A stretch of 53,451 bases of DNA from assembly GCF_028829235.1 (NCBI RefSeq), contig NZ_JAIWJY010000016.1, positions 1-53,451 on the forward strand, read 5' to 3'. The translations under genes and the position numbers were made by a program. Each line of letters starts with the position of its first letter. Positions within the stretch are counted from its first letter, which is position 1. Below the pieces are notes generated by a model, which made no database searches, had not been told where the DNA came from, and was given only the letters and a program-made list of their open reading frames with translations. Below, piece after piece: positions 44,081 through 52,000 of this stretch. The stretch comes from Tenacibaculum larymnensis (GTDB lineage: Bacteria > Bacteroidota > Bacteroidia > Flavobacteriales > Flavobacteriaceae).

Positions 44081-44941
44081 TTAATCGACCGCTTTTAAGC
44101 TTAAATCCATATTGTATACTGAATGTGTTAAGGCTCCAGACGAAATAAAATCAACCCCACATTCTGCATATTCTCTAATGGTTTTTTCGTTGATTCCTCC
44201 AGAAGATTCTGTTAAACATTGCTCTCCTATCATAGCTACCGCCTTACGGGTATCTTCATAGTTAAAGTTGTCTATCAAAATTCTGTACACACCTTCGTTT
44301 TGTAAAATCTCTTCAATTTCTTCTAGGCTACGTGCTTCCACAATTATTTTAATATCCAATCCTTTTTCTGCTAGGTACTTTTTGGTTTTGGTAATAGCTT
44401 GTGTAATTCCGCCAGCAAAATCAATGTGATTGTCTTTAATCATTATCATATCATATAAAGCAAATCGGTGGTTTTCACCGCCTCCTATTTTTACCGCCCA
44501 TTTTTCTAAAGCACGAATTCCTGGTGTGGTTTTACGAGTATCTAACACCTTGGTTTTGGTTCCTTCTAACAAATTAGCAAAAAACTTAGTTTTGGTTGCA
44601 ATAGCACTCATACGTTGCATTGCGTTTAGCACCAAACGCTCTGCCATTAAAATAGACTGTGATTTTCCTGATACATAAAAAACAATATCTCCGTACTTTA
44701 CGGGTGAACCATCATTAATCAACGTTTCAACTTTTAAATCGGCATCTACATAGTTAAACACCATTTTAGCAAACTCTACTCCAGCTATTATTCCTTCGTC
44801 TTTTACTAATAATTTTGCTTTTCCTGTTGCATCGGCAGGAATGCATGATAATGATGTATGGTCTCCATCTCCTATATCTTCTCTAATAGCATTTGCTATA
44901 ATTAAATCTAACTCTTTATTAAATTGTTCTTGTGAAATCAT
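44081..44941 (-). CDS. nadC: Carboxylating nicotinate-nucleotide pyrophosphorylase
   Basis: The 286-residue protein converts quinolinate and PRPP to nicotinate mononucleotide in NAD synthesis. Conserved motifs include EDIGDGDHTS, AERLVLNAMQRMSAIATKT, LDTRKTTPGIRALEKWAVKIGGGENHRFALYDMIMIKDNH, VEARSLEE and ESSGGINEKTIREYAECGVDFISSGALTHS. It heads the nadC-M3 peptidase-pentapeptide gene string. All active-site features are visible. Confidence 0.97.
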   Translation of the reverse strand: MISQEQFNKELDLIIANAIREDIGDGDHTSLSCIPADATGKAKLLVKDEGIIAGVEFAKMVFNYVDADLKVETLINDGSPVKYGDIVFYVSGKSQSILMAERLVLNAMQRMSAIATKTKFFANLLEGTKTKVLDTRKTTPGIRALEKWAVKIGGGENHRFALYDMIMIKDNHIDFAGGITQAITKTKKYLAEKGLDIKIIVEARSLEEIEEILQNEGVYRILIDNFNYEDTRKAVAMIGEQCLTESSGGINEKTIREYAECGVDFISSGALTHSVYNMDLSLKAVD

Positions 44942-45133
44942 AGTATTGAATTGTTGAGGTAAAAATACAATTATTTTTAGTTCTCCGTTTTGAGTTATTA
45001 GTTTATTGTTTGATAATTTTTACGGTTTCTTTACTAACAAAATTCTAAACCTGTTACAGGTTTTTTTTCATTTTCTACTACTTTGTGTGTATGGTATGTG
45101 TTTGGTTTATTTTCTCTTACCATGGTTTATTCG

Positions 45134-45225
45134 TTTTCTTTGCTTGTCCAAAGAAAAGAATCAAAAGAAAAGACACTTTTTCTTAGGAATTTTTCAGTTT
45201 TCACTGAAAAATTCCTAAGAAAAAG
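45134..45225. repeat. Tandem hairpins, possible REP-like element
   Basis: Hairpin 1 is TTTTCTTTG-CTTGTC-CAAAGAAAA (45134-45157). Hairpin 2 is a perfect 23-bp stem, 45176-45198 pairing with 45203-45225, with a 4-nt loop TTTC. The surrounding text resembles dispersed spacer repeats I recall from Flavobacteriaceae; copy number needs a genome search. The hairpin has no long T-run after it and no gene ends directly before it, so a plain terminator is unlikely. Confidence 0.65.
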
Positions 45226-45423
45226 AGTTATAGTGTTTAGATTAGTTCTCGATATTATTTTTATTTTTTTATAATTTTAAAACATACAGTAACGTCTGTA
45301 AATTGAATTTCTTCTCCTAACAAAACACTAAAACACTAACAATCAACTACTAAAAACAAAAAACACAAGGAAAAACCTTACTTTTTTTACGGTTTTTTCA
45401 GCAAAAAAGTTATTATTAAAAGG

Positions 45424-45431
45424 TATCTTTG
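45424..45431 (+). promoter_or_regulatory. -7 promoter box of the small peptide gene
   Basis: TATCTTTG fits TAnnTTTG. It implies a 5' leader of about 146 nt before ATG 45583, unusually long compared with the 20-70 nt leaders elsewhere in the window. Confidence 0.6.
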
Positions 45432-45522
45432 AAAAAAAAGAAAAAATTGCTCCTTGTAAACCCTACTCTTAAAAAACATTACTGATTTTAAACTTTTAAA
45501 TATAAAATCATTCGCGAAGGAT

Positions 45523-45556
45523 AGACACAAATGGTGAGTGTCTTTAATAGTTCACC
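45523..45556 (+). promoter_or_regulatory. Candidate H-type pseudoknot in the 5' leader
   Basis: Stem 1 AGACAC (45523-45528) pairs with GTGTCT (45538-45543). Stem 2 GGTGA (45533-45537) pairs with TCACC (45552-45556). The arms interleave with loops AAAT, none, and TTAATAGT, giving the order of an H-type pseudoknot that ends 26 nt before the peptide's ATG. An A-rich run follows. This is close enough to affect translation start. I do not match it to a named riboswitch. Confidence 0.5.
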
Positions 45557-45582
45557 AAAAAAATAATTTATAAAATTTTATT

Positions 45583-45810
45583 ATGTTAAACAAAATTGTT
45601 AATCTAAATGGAGTTACAATCCTTAACAGGAAAGAACTTCACAGTATTGCTGGATCAACTTGTAGAATTGCAGTAAGAAATGAAGATGGTTCTTTTAGGC
45701 ATTGGTCTGCAAAAGTTTATTCGGTAGAAGAAGCCCAATCTGCTTATCAACTTCAGCAAGAGTATAACGATGGTAGCTATGCTTCTGGATATTGTTGTGC
45801 CTCTTGTTAA
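45583..45810 (+). CDS. Putative secreted peptide with double-glycine-type leader (RiPP/bacteriocin precursor-like)
   Basis: The 75-residue product begins MLNKIVNLNGVTILNRKELHSIAG/S. This leader is typical of Bacteroidota bacteriocin-like or GG-leader natural product precursors (LNGVxxLxxxExxxIxGG) with the second Gly of the usual GG replaced: AG-S at residues 23-25. The predicted core has four Cys: C27 near its start and C71, C72, C75 in the terminal GYCCASC. A peptidase-containing ABC transporter elsewhere would cleave and export it; none is in this window. The next gene is a TlpA-like thiol protein, which could act on its disulfides. The call is inferred from the leader and the Cys pattern. 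Confidence 0.65.
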   Translation: MLNKIVNLNGVTILNRKELHSIAGSTCRIAVRNEDGSFRHWSAKVYSVEEAQSAYQLQQEYNDGSYASGYCCASC

Positions 45811-45834
45811 AAAGAACACAGTTTAAACTAACTT

Positions 45835-45862
45835 AAAGGAAAGGTTTAAAAACCTTTCCTTT
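45835..45862 (+). terminator. Hairpin between the peptide gene and the TlpA-like gene
   Basis: AAAGGAAAGGTTT and its reverse complement AAACCTTTCCTTT form a 12-13 bp hairpin with a very small loop, followed by only a weak T-rich run (ATTCCTTTAAT). It can act as a partial terminator that lowers downstream expression relative to the peptide. Confidence 0.7.
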
Positions 45863-45887
45863 ATTCCTTTAATAAATAAAATTAAAA

Positions 45888-47408
45888 ATGACGTTGAGAA
45901 AATCTATTTCACTTATACTGTTTACACTTTTGCTCTTTTCTTGTACCAGTAAAAAAGACAATGAAGTTCCTAAGCTTAAAAATGAATTAATAGTTTGTAT
46001 AGAAAACTATTCTGATAATCAAATTGCTTTAAGAAAAGAAGCTAGTTATCAAAACATTGATAAAAGTCTCTATACATCAAAAAAGAAGATAGACACTATT
46101 AATATAAAATTAGATAGCGGTGAATTTATTTATTTAAGTCATAAAAAAATTGTTCCAGATACTCTTTTTTTAGGTAAAGGTGATAGCATAAAGATTAAAG
46201 CTTATGAAGACAGAATAGAATACACTCTTAACTCCTACAACCAAAATAACAAGCAATTTAGAGAAGTAACTCAAAAGCTGAGAAAAGACAAAACCTATCA
46301 AAGCTTCAAAAAACAAATAGACTCCTTAACTGATATCTTTTATTCTATAAACCACAATAAAAAGCCGATGATAGGTAATAATGATTATCAAAAATTTGTT
46401 AGCTATCCTGTAAAAGTAAACAGAGATGTGTACCCTTCTAAACATGAAGAAGAAAAAATTCTTTTTAAACTATTGAACAAACTTTACGTATACAAAATTG
46501 ATTTTTTTAAAAAAGAAGAGCTACCTAATGATTTAAAAGAGCATTTAAGATATAAGTCTTTAATAGAATATAACAATAAATTAAAATTATTCTATCGTTA
46601 TTTCAAATCAAAAGCTGCTAAAGACAAACTCAATTCAACCATTTTTATAAACGACAGCCTTCTTTTAAACCCCTATTCCAAAACATTAATGCTTTCTTTC
46701 TTAAGAAAGAATGTAATTAAATCTAAACCTACCTATACTCGCTCAAGACAATACATTAACTATGTAGAGGCTTTTGATAATGCTCCTTTATATTTTAATG
46801 ACTCACTTACAAAGTATGCTCGGTTTTTAAGTATTGAAGCTATGATTAATTTTGGAGAATCTTTTAATGTTACTAGATCAAAATTTAATGAATTTAAAAA
46901 CCAATACCAAGATGACAGATTAAATACTATTCTGGAAGACAAGTATTTACTTGATATTGATATTTTTGACAATATTAAGAATGATGTAAAGCTTATAAAT
47001 CATAATCAAGAAATAAGCTCTTTGAATGATTTAATAAAAAACAACAATGGTAATTACATATTTATCGATTTTTGGGCTAGTTGGTGTTTCCCATGTAGAG
47101 AATCTATGCCGGACTATCAAAAGGTGATAAATAAATTTTCAAAAGAAAAAATCACTTTCCTTTACCTTTCTATTGACAAAAATAAAGACAGCTGGTTGAG
47201 CGCTGTAAAAACTGAAAATATGGAAAGTTATCAGCATAGTTATATGGTACTAAATCAAGAGAGTGCAGAGTTTTTAAAATCAATTAAATTGATTAATATT
47301 CCAAGATATATACTTCTTGATAAACAAGGAAAAATCCTTCATGAAAATGCTCCTGGTCCTAAAGGTGATGAATTAACTATTTTTTTGAATAAATACTTAA
47401 GTAAGTAA
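45888..47408 (+). CDS. TlpA-like thioredoxin-domain lipoprotein
   Basis: The 506-residue protein has a lipoprotein leader (ISLILFTLLLFSC), a Lys-rich N-terminal region of about 340 residues with beta-rich start and long helices, and a C-terminal TlpA/redoxin domain: YIFIDFWASWCFPCRESMPDY (WCFPC near 396-401), ITFLYLSIDKN, INIPRYILLDKQGKIL. It should reduce or isomerise disulfides on the periplasmic side. It follows the small Cys-containing peptide gene by 77 bases across a hairpin, so it is likely part of that locus. A strong terminator follows. Long N-terminal domains of this type occur in Bacteroidota TlpA relatives. Confidence 0.88.
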   Translation: MTLRKSISLILFTLLLFSCTSKKDNEVPKLKNELIVCIENYSDNQIALRKEASYQNIDKSLYTSKKKIDTINIKLDSGEFIYLSHKKIVPDTLFLGKGDSIKIKAYEDRIEYTLNSYNQNNKQFREVTQKLRKDKTYQSFKKQIDSLTDIFYSINHNKKPMIGNNDYQKFVSYPVKVNRDVYPSKHEEEKILFKLLNKLYVYKIDFFKKEELPNDLKEHLRYKSLIEYNNKLKLFYRYFKSKAAKDKLNSTIFINDSLLLNPYSKTLMLSFLRKNVIKSKPTYTRSRQYINYVEAFDNAPLYFNDSLTKYARFLSIEAMINFGESFNVTRSKFNEFKNQYQDDRLNTILEDKYLLDIDIFDNIKNDVKLINHNQEISSLNDLIKNNNGNYIFIDFWASWCFPCRESMPDYQKVINKFSKEKITFLYLSIDKNKDSWLSAVKTENMESYQHSYMVLNQESAEFLKSIKLINIPRYILLDKQGKILHENAPGPKGDELTIFLNKYLSK

Positions 47409-47432
47409 TATTAAACCTAAACATATAAAAGT

Positions 47433-47462
47433 AAAAACCGAACATTTTAGTTCGGTTTTTTT
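47433..47462 (+). terminator. Rho-independent terminator of the TlpA-like gene
   Basis: An 11-bp stem AAAAACCGAAC / GTTCGGTTTTT with loop ATTTTA is followed by two more T. Confidence 0.92.
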
Positions 47463-47501
47463 AATAACTAAATATCAAAACCTTGCATGCATTATTCTTG
47501 A

Positions 47502-47602
47502 GGAAAAGAACTATAGCTTTTAAATTAGTTCTCGATAGTTCTACTGAGCGAAGTCGATGTACAATTTTCGTACCTCAAAATCACTCGAACTGACAGTTTC
47601 CT
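47502..47602 (+). repeat. Dispersed intergenic repeat, TTCTCGATA type, copy 2
   Basis: The 363-bp gene-free stretch 47409-47771 holds the terminator above and this repeat. AAATTAGTTCTCGATA (47522-47537) also occurs in near-identical form at about 45236-45250, and GTTCTCGATA, CAATTTTCG and AAATCACTCGAACTGACAG resemble the copy at 1122-1203. From 47603 to 47771 the sequence is T-rich and shows no gene or clear promoter. Confidence 0.6.
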
Positions 47603-47771
47603 ATATTTTTGTCTCTAAAGGCATCAACAGGTTTAACACTCTTGGTTAAAATACTTGCTTTTACGGTATGCTTTTTATGGTTATTGGTTGTTTTTTTTTA
47701 CTTTGCTGTTAAAAATCTAATTTTTATAAAGAGAAACTTACTTTTTCTTCGCTTTTAACTACTTAAATACT

Positions 47772-48359
47772 ATGGCAATAAACTATCCTTTTGGTCTTCC
47801 TTTGAAACATAATTTTGCTGAATTTGTGCATTATAATGGGTTATTTCTTCCGCATGAAACGGAACGAATTCTTAATTTATGGGATGATAATGAAAAAATT
47901 AAAGCTACGCTGAGCGGAGCAGACACTTATGATGATGAGCTTCGAAAAAGTGATGTGATGTTTATTGATAATACTCCTGAAAACGAATGGATTTACAACC
48001 GATTGGCTGGTTTGGCTATTAAGTGTAACAACGAACGATATTGGTTTGATTTATTGGGGTTTCATAACAATTTGCAATTGGCTAGCTATACTGAGGGCGA
48101 TTTTTTTGATTGGCATTTGGATTTTGGTGCTGGTGAAATTTCTGATAGAAAGTTGAGTATTTCCATGCAGTTATCTGACCCCGATGAGTATGAAGGTGGT
48201 GATTTACAGTTTATGTTTAATCAGAAAATTGTAAGTGCTCCTAGAGAGAAAGGTACCATCATTGTTTTTCCTTCTTTTATGATGCATCGTGTTACTCCTA
48301 TTACCAAAGGGGTTCGTAAGTCTATTGTTGGTTGGGTTGCGGGACCTCCGTATAGGTAG
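47772..48359 (+). CDS. 2OG-Fe(II) oxygenase, PKHD-type/prolyl 4-hydroxylase family
   Basis: The 195-residue protein has the jelly-roll oxygenase fold with iron ligands H115 and D117 (DWHLDFG), a third ligand H172 (SFMMHRVTPI) and R182 (GVRKSIVGW) for the 2-oxoglutarate carboxylate. LSISMQLSDPDEYEGGDLQF between them is the typical PKHD-type strand. Related bacterial enzymes hydroxylate prolines or other residues in proteins or peptides. Upstream is a 363-bp spacer, so it is probably its own transcription unit; the TTAGT repeat and minisatellite lie just downstream. Substrate unknown. Confidence 0.92.
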   Translation: MAINYPFGLPLKHNFAEFVHYNGLFLPHETERILNLWDDNEKIKATLSGADTYDDELRKSDVMFIDNTPENEWIYNRLAGLAIKCNNERYWFDLLGFHNNLQLASYTEGDFFDWHLDFGAGEISDRKLSISMQLSDPDEYEGGDLQFMFNQKIVSAPREKGTIIVFPSFMMHRVTPITKGVRKSIVGWVAGPPYR

Positions 48360-48369
48360 TGGTTAATCG

Positions 48370-48424
48370 CTAGTTTTTAGTTTTTAGTTATTAGTGCTTA
48401 GTTGTTAGTTCTTGGGAGTTAGCG
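48370..48424. repeat. Degenerate TTAGT-rich spacer repeat, copy 2
   Basis: TAGTTTTTAGTTTTTAGTTATTAGTGCTTAGTTGTTAGTTCTTGGGAGTTAG-type units, in pieces of 5-8 nt, match the tract at 40163-40226 in composition and period. Confidence 0.6.
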
Positions 48425-48497
48425 GTTTATTTCTATGTAAAGTTCTTATGATGTTACGGCAGTTGCCTTTGATAAAAAGGTCTGTGCCGTAGTGTTA

Positions 48498-48812
48498 ACG
48501 GAGCATGCCGTGGTGTCTGCGGAGCATGCCGTGGTGTCTGCGGAGCATGCCGTGATATCAGCGACCCGTGCCGCAGTGTCAACGGAGCACGCCGTGATAT
48601 CAGCGACCCGTGCCGCAGTGTCAACGGAGCACGCCGTGATATCAGCGACCCGTGCCGTAGTGTCTGCGGAGCATGCCGTGATATCAGCGACCCGTGCCGT
48701 AGTGTCTTCGGAGCATGCCGTGATATTAGCGACCCGTGCCGTGGTGTCTTCGGAGCATGCCGTGATATCAGCGACCCGTGCCGTGGTATCAACGGAGCAT
48801 GCCGTGATATTA
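48498..48812. repeat. Minisatellite: 15 units of 21 bp, organised mostly as 42-bp pairs
   Basis: Fifteen 21-bp units run without gap, plus a partial sixteenth from 48813. From unit 3 (48540) two types alternate: A with core GGAGCATGCCGTGATATCA and B with core GCGACCCGTGCCGTAGTGTCT split by small changes, giving a 42-bp period. The array is about 60% GC in an otherwise strongly AT-rich region. Because 21 is a multiple of 3, three frames stay open over the array (48446-48850 minus, 48454-48792 minus, 48492-48854 plus), but none has a normal start or family resemblance, and the changes are not confined to third codon positions. It is a DNA repeat array of unknown role. Confidence 0.85.
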
Positions 48813-49052
48813 GCGACCTTGACTACTACATCTGAAATCGTTAATGACACCTAAAACTACTTTTATTACTTAAATAGTTGGACTTATGGGATTCCGTAAG
48901 AAAATTAAATTATTATTATTAAGTTCGTAGGAATATAAACAAACATAAAATACAATCATAAACCTACCAAAATGGTTGTATGCCATGCGAAAATAGAGCA
49001 AGCAAGCAAATAACACAATTGGATTTTTTCTGATATAATGAGAACTTAATAA

Positions 49053-52000
49053 ATGACAGGAATTGGACAAATAGATTTTTCAAAACTGAAACCATATGAT
49101 GGAAAAGTAACAAAATGTTTTGAACAACTATGTTATCAATTGGCAATTAAAGAATATGGACATCTTGGTAGTTTTACACCAATTGATGGTAGTGGAGGTG
49201 ATGGTGGAGTTGAATTTTACCTGAAACATGACAATGGAGAAGTATGGGGTTGGCAATGTAAATTCTTCGGAAATTCTGGCCGACTCAATTTAAGCAATAG
49301 AAAAAAACAAATTGAAGATTCTTTAGAAACCGCTTGTAGAAATCATTCCAATCTAACAAAATGGACACTTTGTCTTAAAACTGACTTTACTGCAAATAGT
49401 ATTAACAAAACAGGAAAACAGCAAAAAGGTGAACAAGATTGGTTTGATAATTCATTACCTAGTAAAATTCCGACAGGCAAACAAGTAACTCTCATTCATT
49501 GGGGTGAATCCCAAATATTAAATTTATTAAATAGTCCAAAAAACATTGGCACAAGAAGTTTCTTCTTTGGTGACCTAGAATTCAGTCAAGAATGGTTTAA
49601 AGAAAAGTTTACAGAAAACTTTGAGAAAGTTAAAGATAAATATGATTTTTACTTACATAGTATTGATAAATACACTCAGTCAAAAATAGATTTCATACTA
49701 TTTAGTTCACACTATAATGAACATTTAGTTACTTTGGAAAAAGACTTACTTAAAAAATCAAACCAGATATTGTCTGCAATTAAAAGTTTCAGAGGTGAAA
49801 CAATGGTAAGTAAAAAAGAAGAAGTCCAAAGAGCAAATTTTGTAGTGTATTGTGATGAATTTAAAAACCATCTATCGTTTACACTTGACAAAATTGAACT
49901 AATTAAAAAGTGTTTTATTAACTTTTCTGAAGACTTATTACCTAAATCCATTTTGCAAGAATTAGAAACTAATTTTATAAGCTTCTTTTTAAAAATTGAT
50001 TTCACTGTTTTTGAAGAAAAAAGTAGAGCATACAAAGATGCTTCAAATATCTATGATCTAATATCTGAATTTACTGAAATTTATAATCGATTTTTCAGAA
50101 ACTACTTTCATGAAAAGCAAAATGAACTTCATTTTATCGCTGATGCCGCAAAAGGAAAAACTCATATTTCATGTGATATAGCATTTAAAAAAGTTAAAGA
50201 AGAAATGCCTGTTATATTCATTACAGGAGATAAATTCACAAGTGAAACCAATTTATTAGAAGCAATAAAACGAATTCTTGATATTAATCAGCAGTTCTCC
50301 TTTGATCAATTTATTCAAGCACTTGATATATATGCTTCAATCGTAAAAAGTAAAATACCAATTGTTATTGATGGATTAAATGAAACAATATTTAATCGCT
50401 TCTTTTCACCAATATGGAAAAATCATATCGAAGCTTTAGCTTCTAAAATATCCAAGACTAAAAATATCATCTTAGTAACAACTTGTCGTACTTCTTACAT
50501 TGAAAGGATTTGGAATAATACTCAGCATAATAGATTTCATTTTTTAGATGGATTTGAAGACCATGAAACTATTCTAGAAGCTGTCAATAAATATTTCAAA
50601 AAGTACAAGCTAAATGCTGAATCATTCTTCGCACCTATAGAAAAATTCAGAGATCCAATATTTCTTAAAATATTTTGTGAAATAAAAAATCCAAACTGGA
50701 GAACAAGTAAAGAAATCCATGTTAATATTGAAGAAGAATCCACTTATGACATATTTAATGAGTACCTAAATCAGGTAAATAAAAGGGTTACCTTAAATAA
50801 TCCTATTCTTAAAAAGAACGAATTATTTATTTCTGAAAGTTTGGCTAAGCTTTCAACCTATTTATGGGAGAACGATTTGAGAGAAATCCCTATAAAAGAA
50901 TTTTATAATCTATTTGATGGAACCGAGCAATATGAAAAGGATAAATCAAGAGCAGAGATTTTAATAAATGAAGGTTTGGTGGTGACTCGTGACATGAGAG
51001 TAAAACAGGAATATGTTAGTTTTACATACGATATACTTGCTGGATACATGATTAGCGAAAACCTAATCAACAATAAACAAAATCTGAAGTATTTTGTTAG
51101 TTCAGAATTCATCAATAAAATAATTAATGAAAATGGCCAACACCCTTTGTTTGAAGATGTAATTTCAGCTCTATGTTTGTTGTTACCACAGTTAAAAAGC
51201 ACTTCATTTCATAGTATAATAGAGAGCGACAAAAAACTAAATTTCACAAAGAGTAAAGCATTTAAATATTTGCCAAAATATTTTACAAATAAATTTTCAA
51301 GACGAATATCATTTTCAAAATCAGTATTTAGTAAATCAATAACTTCTCTGTTTAGCTTGCCTGCTGAATATGTAAAGGATGAAGACAAAAAACTTATAAC
51401 TAAGTTATTTTTTAGTTCTAGTCAAAACATGAAGCATTTCTTTGACCTTTCTTTTAAAACATTAAGTGATTTACAACACCCTCTAAATGCATTATTCTTA
51501 TCTAAACTTTTATTGCTAATGCCAATGAATCAAAGAGATGTTAATTGGACGGAATATATTAGAAAGAAATCCTATGACCTTGAAAGTTATATCGCCGAGT
51601 TTCTAGTTCAATGTAAGAATACTAAGGAAGAATCAACATCAGTAATTAAGAAACAACATATTATTGCGAGTTTTTTTTTATGGTTTTTAACTAGTACCAA
51701 CAGAGCATTACGGGACGATACAACTAGAGCACTTTACTACTATGGTAGAAAATTTCCTAAAGAGTTTTCTTCAATGGTATTTGACTCATTAAAAATTAAT
51801 GACCCATATGTATGGGAGAGAACATTAGCTGCTCTGTATGGAGTTGCAATGGCTGAACATAACTCAATTATTTCAGATAAATTTAGAACAACATTACTCC
51901 CTGAAATATGTAAAAACATCTATAATAATATGTTTAAAGAGGATTCAACTTTTTCTACCACACATATTTTAGCAAGAGATTATGCCAGGAGAATATTGGA

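Larger units (their letters stand above)
44942..45582. other. 641-bp gene-free spacer
   Basis: No protein gene is supported; the two short frames around 45006-45274 overlap hairpin repeats and lack family signal. It holds a TTAGT tract (about 44975-45005), two adjacent hairpins (45134-45157 and 45176-45225), a partial TTCTCGATA repeat near 45243, the -7 box at 45424 and the 5' leader of the small peptide gene. Confidence 0.75.
48360..49052. other. 693-bp spacer with repeats
   Basis: This spacer contains a TTAGT tract, the minisatellite, and then about 200 bp of AT-rich sequence upstream of the defence gene. In that last part no -7 box of the TAnnTTTG type stands out; a TATAATG at about 49035 is the only promoter-like string. 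GTAGG (about 48928) and CCTAC form a weak inverted pair around 48928-48967. No reliable protein gene is visible. Confidence 0.7.

Noticed and set aside
45006..45274. Two short plus-strand frames of 63-70 codons
   Set aside because: They run across the hairpin repeats in a non-coding spacer, and the Lys/Phe-rich products only reflect T- and A-rich DNA.
48498..48812. CRISPR array
   Set aside because: The units are contiguous 21-bp repeats with no unique spacers and no cas genes nearby.
48446..48854. Repeat protein genes (VADITACS-type minus strand or AEHAVIS-type plus strand)
   Set aside because: Open frames on both strands follow from a period divisible by three; starts are GTG only, there is no RBS or promoter, and codon use is GC-rich, unlike the genome.
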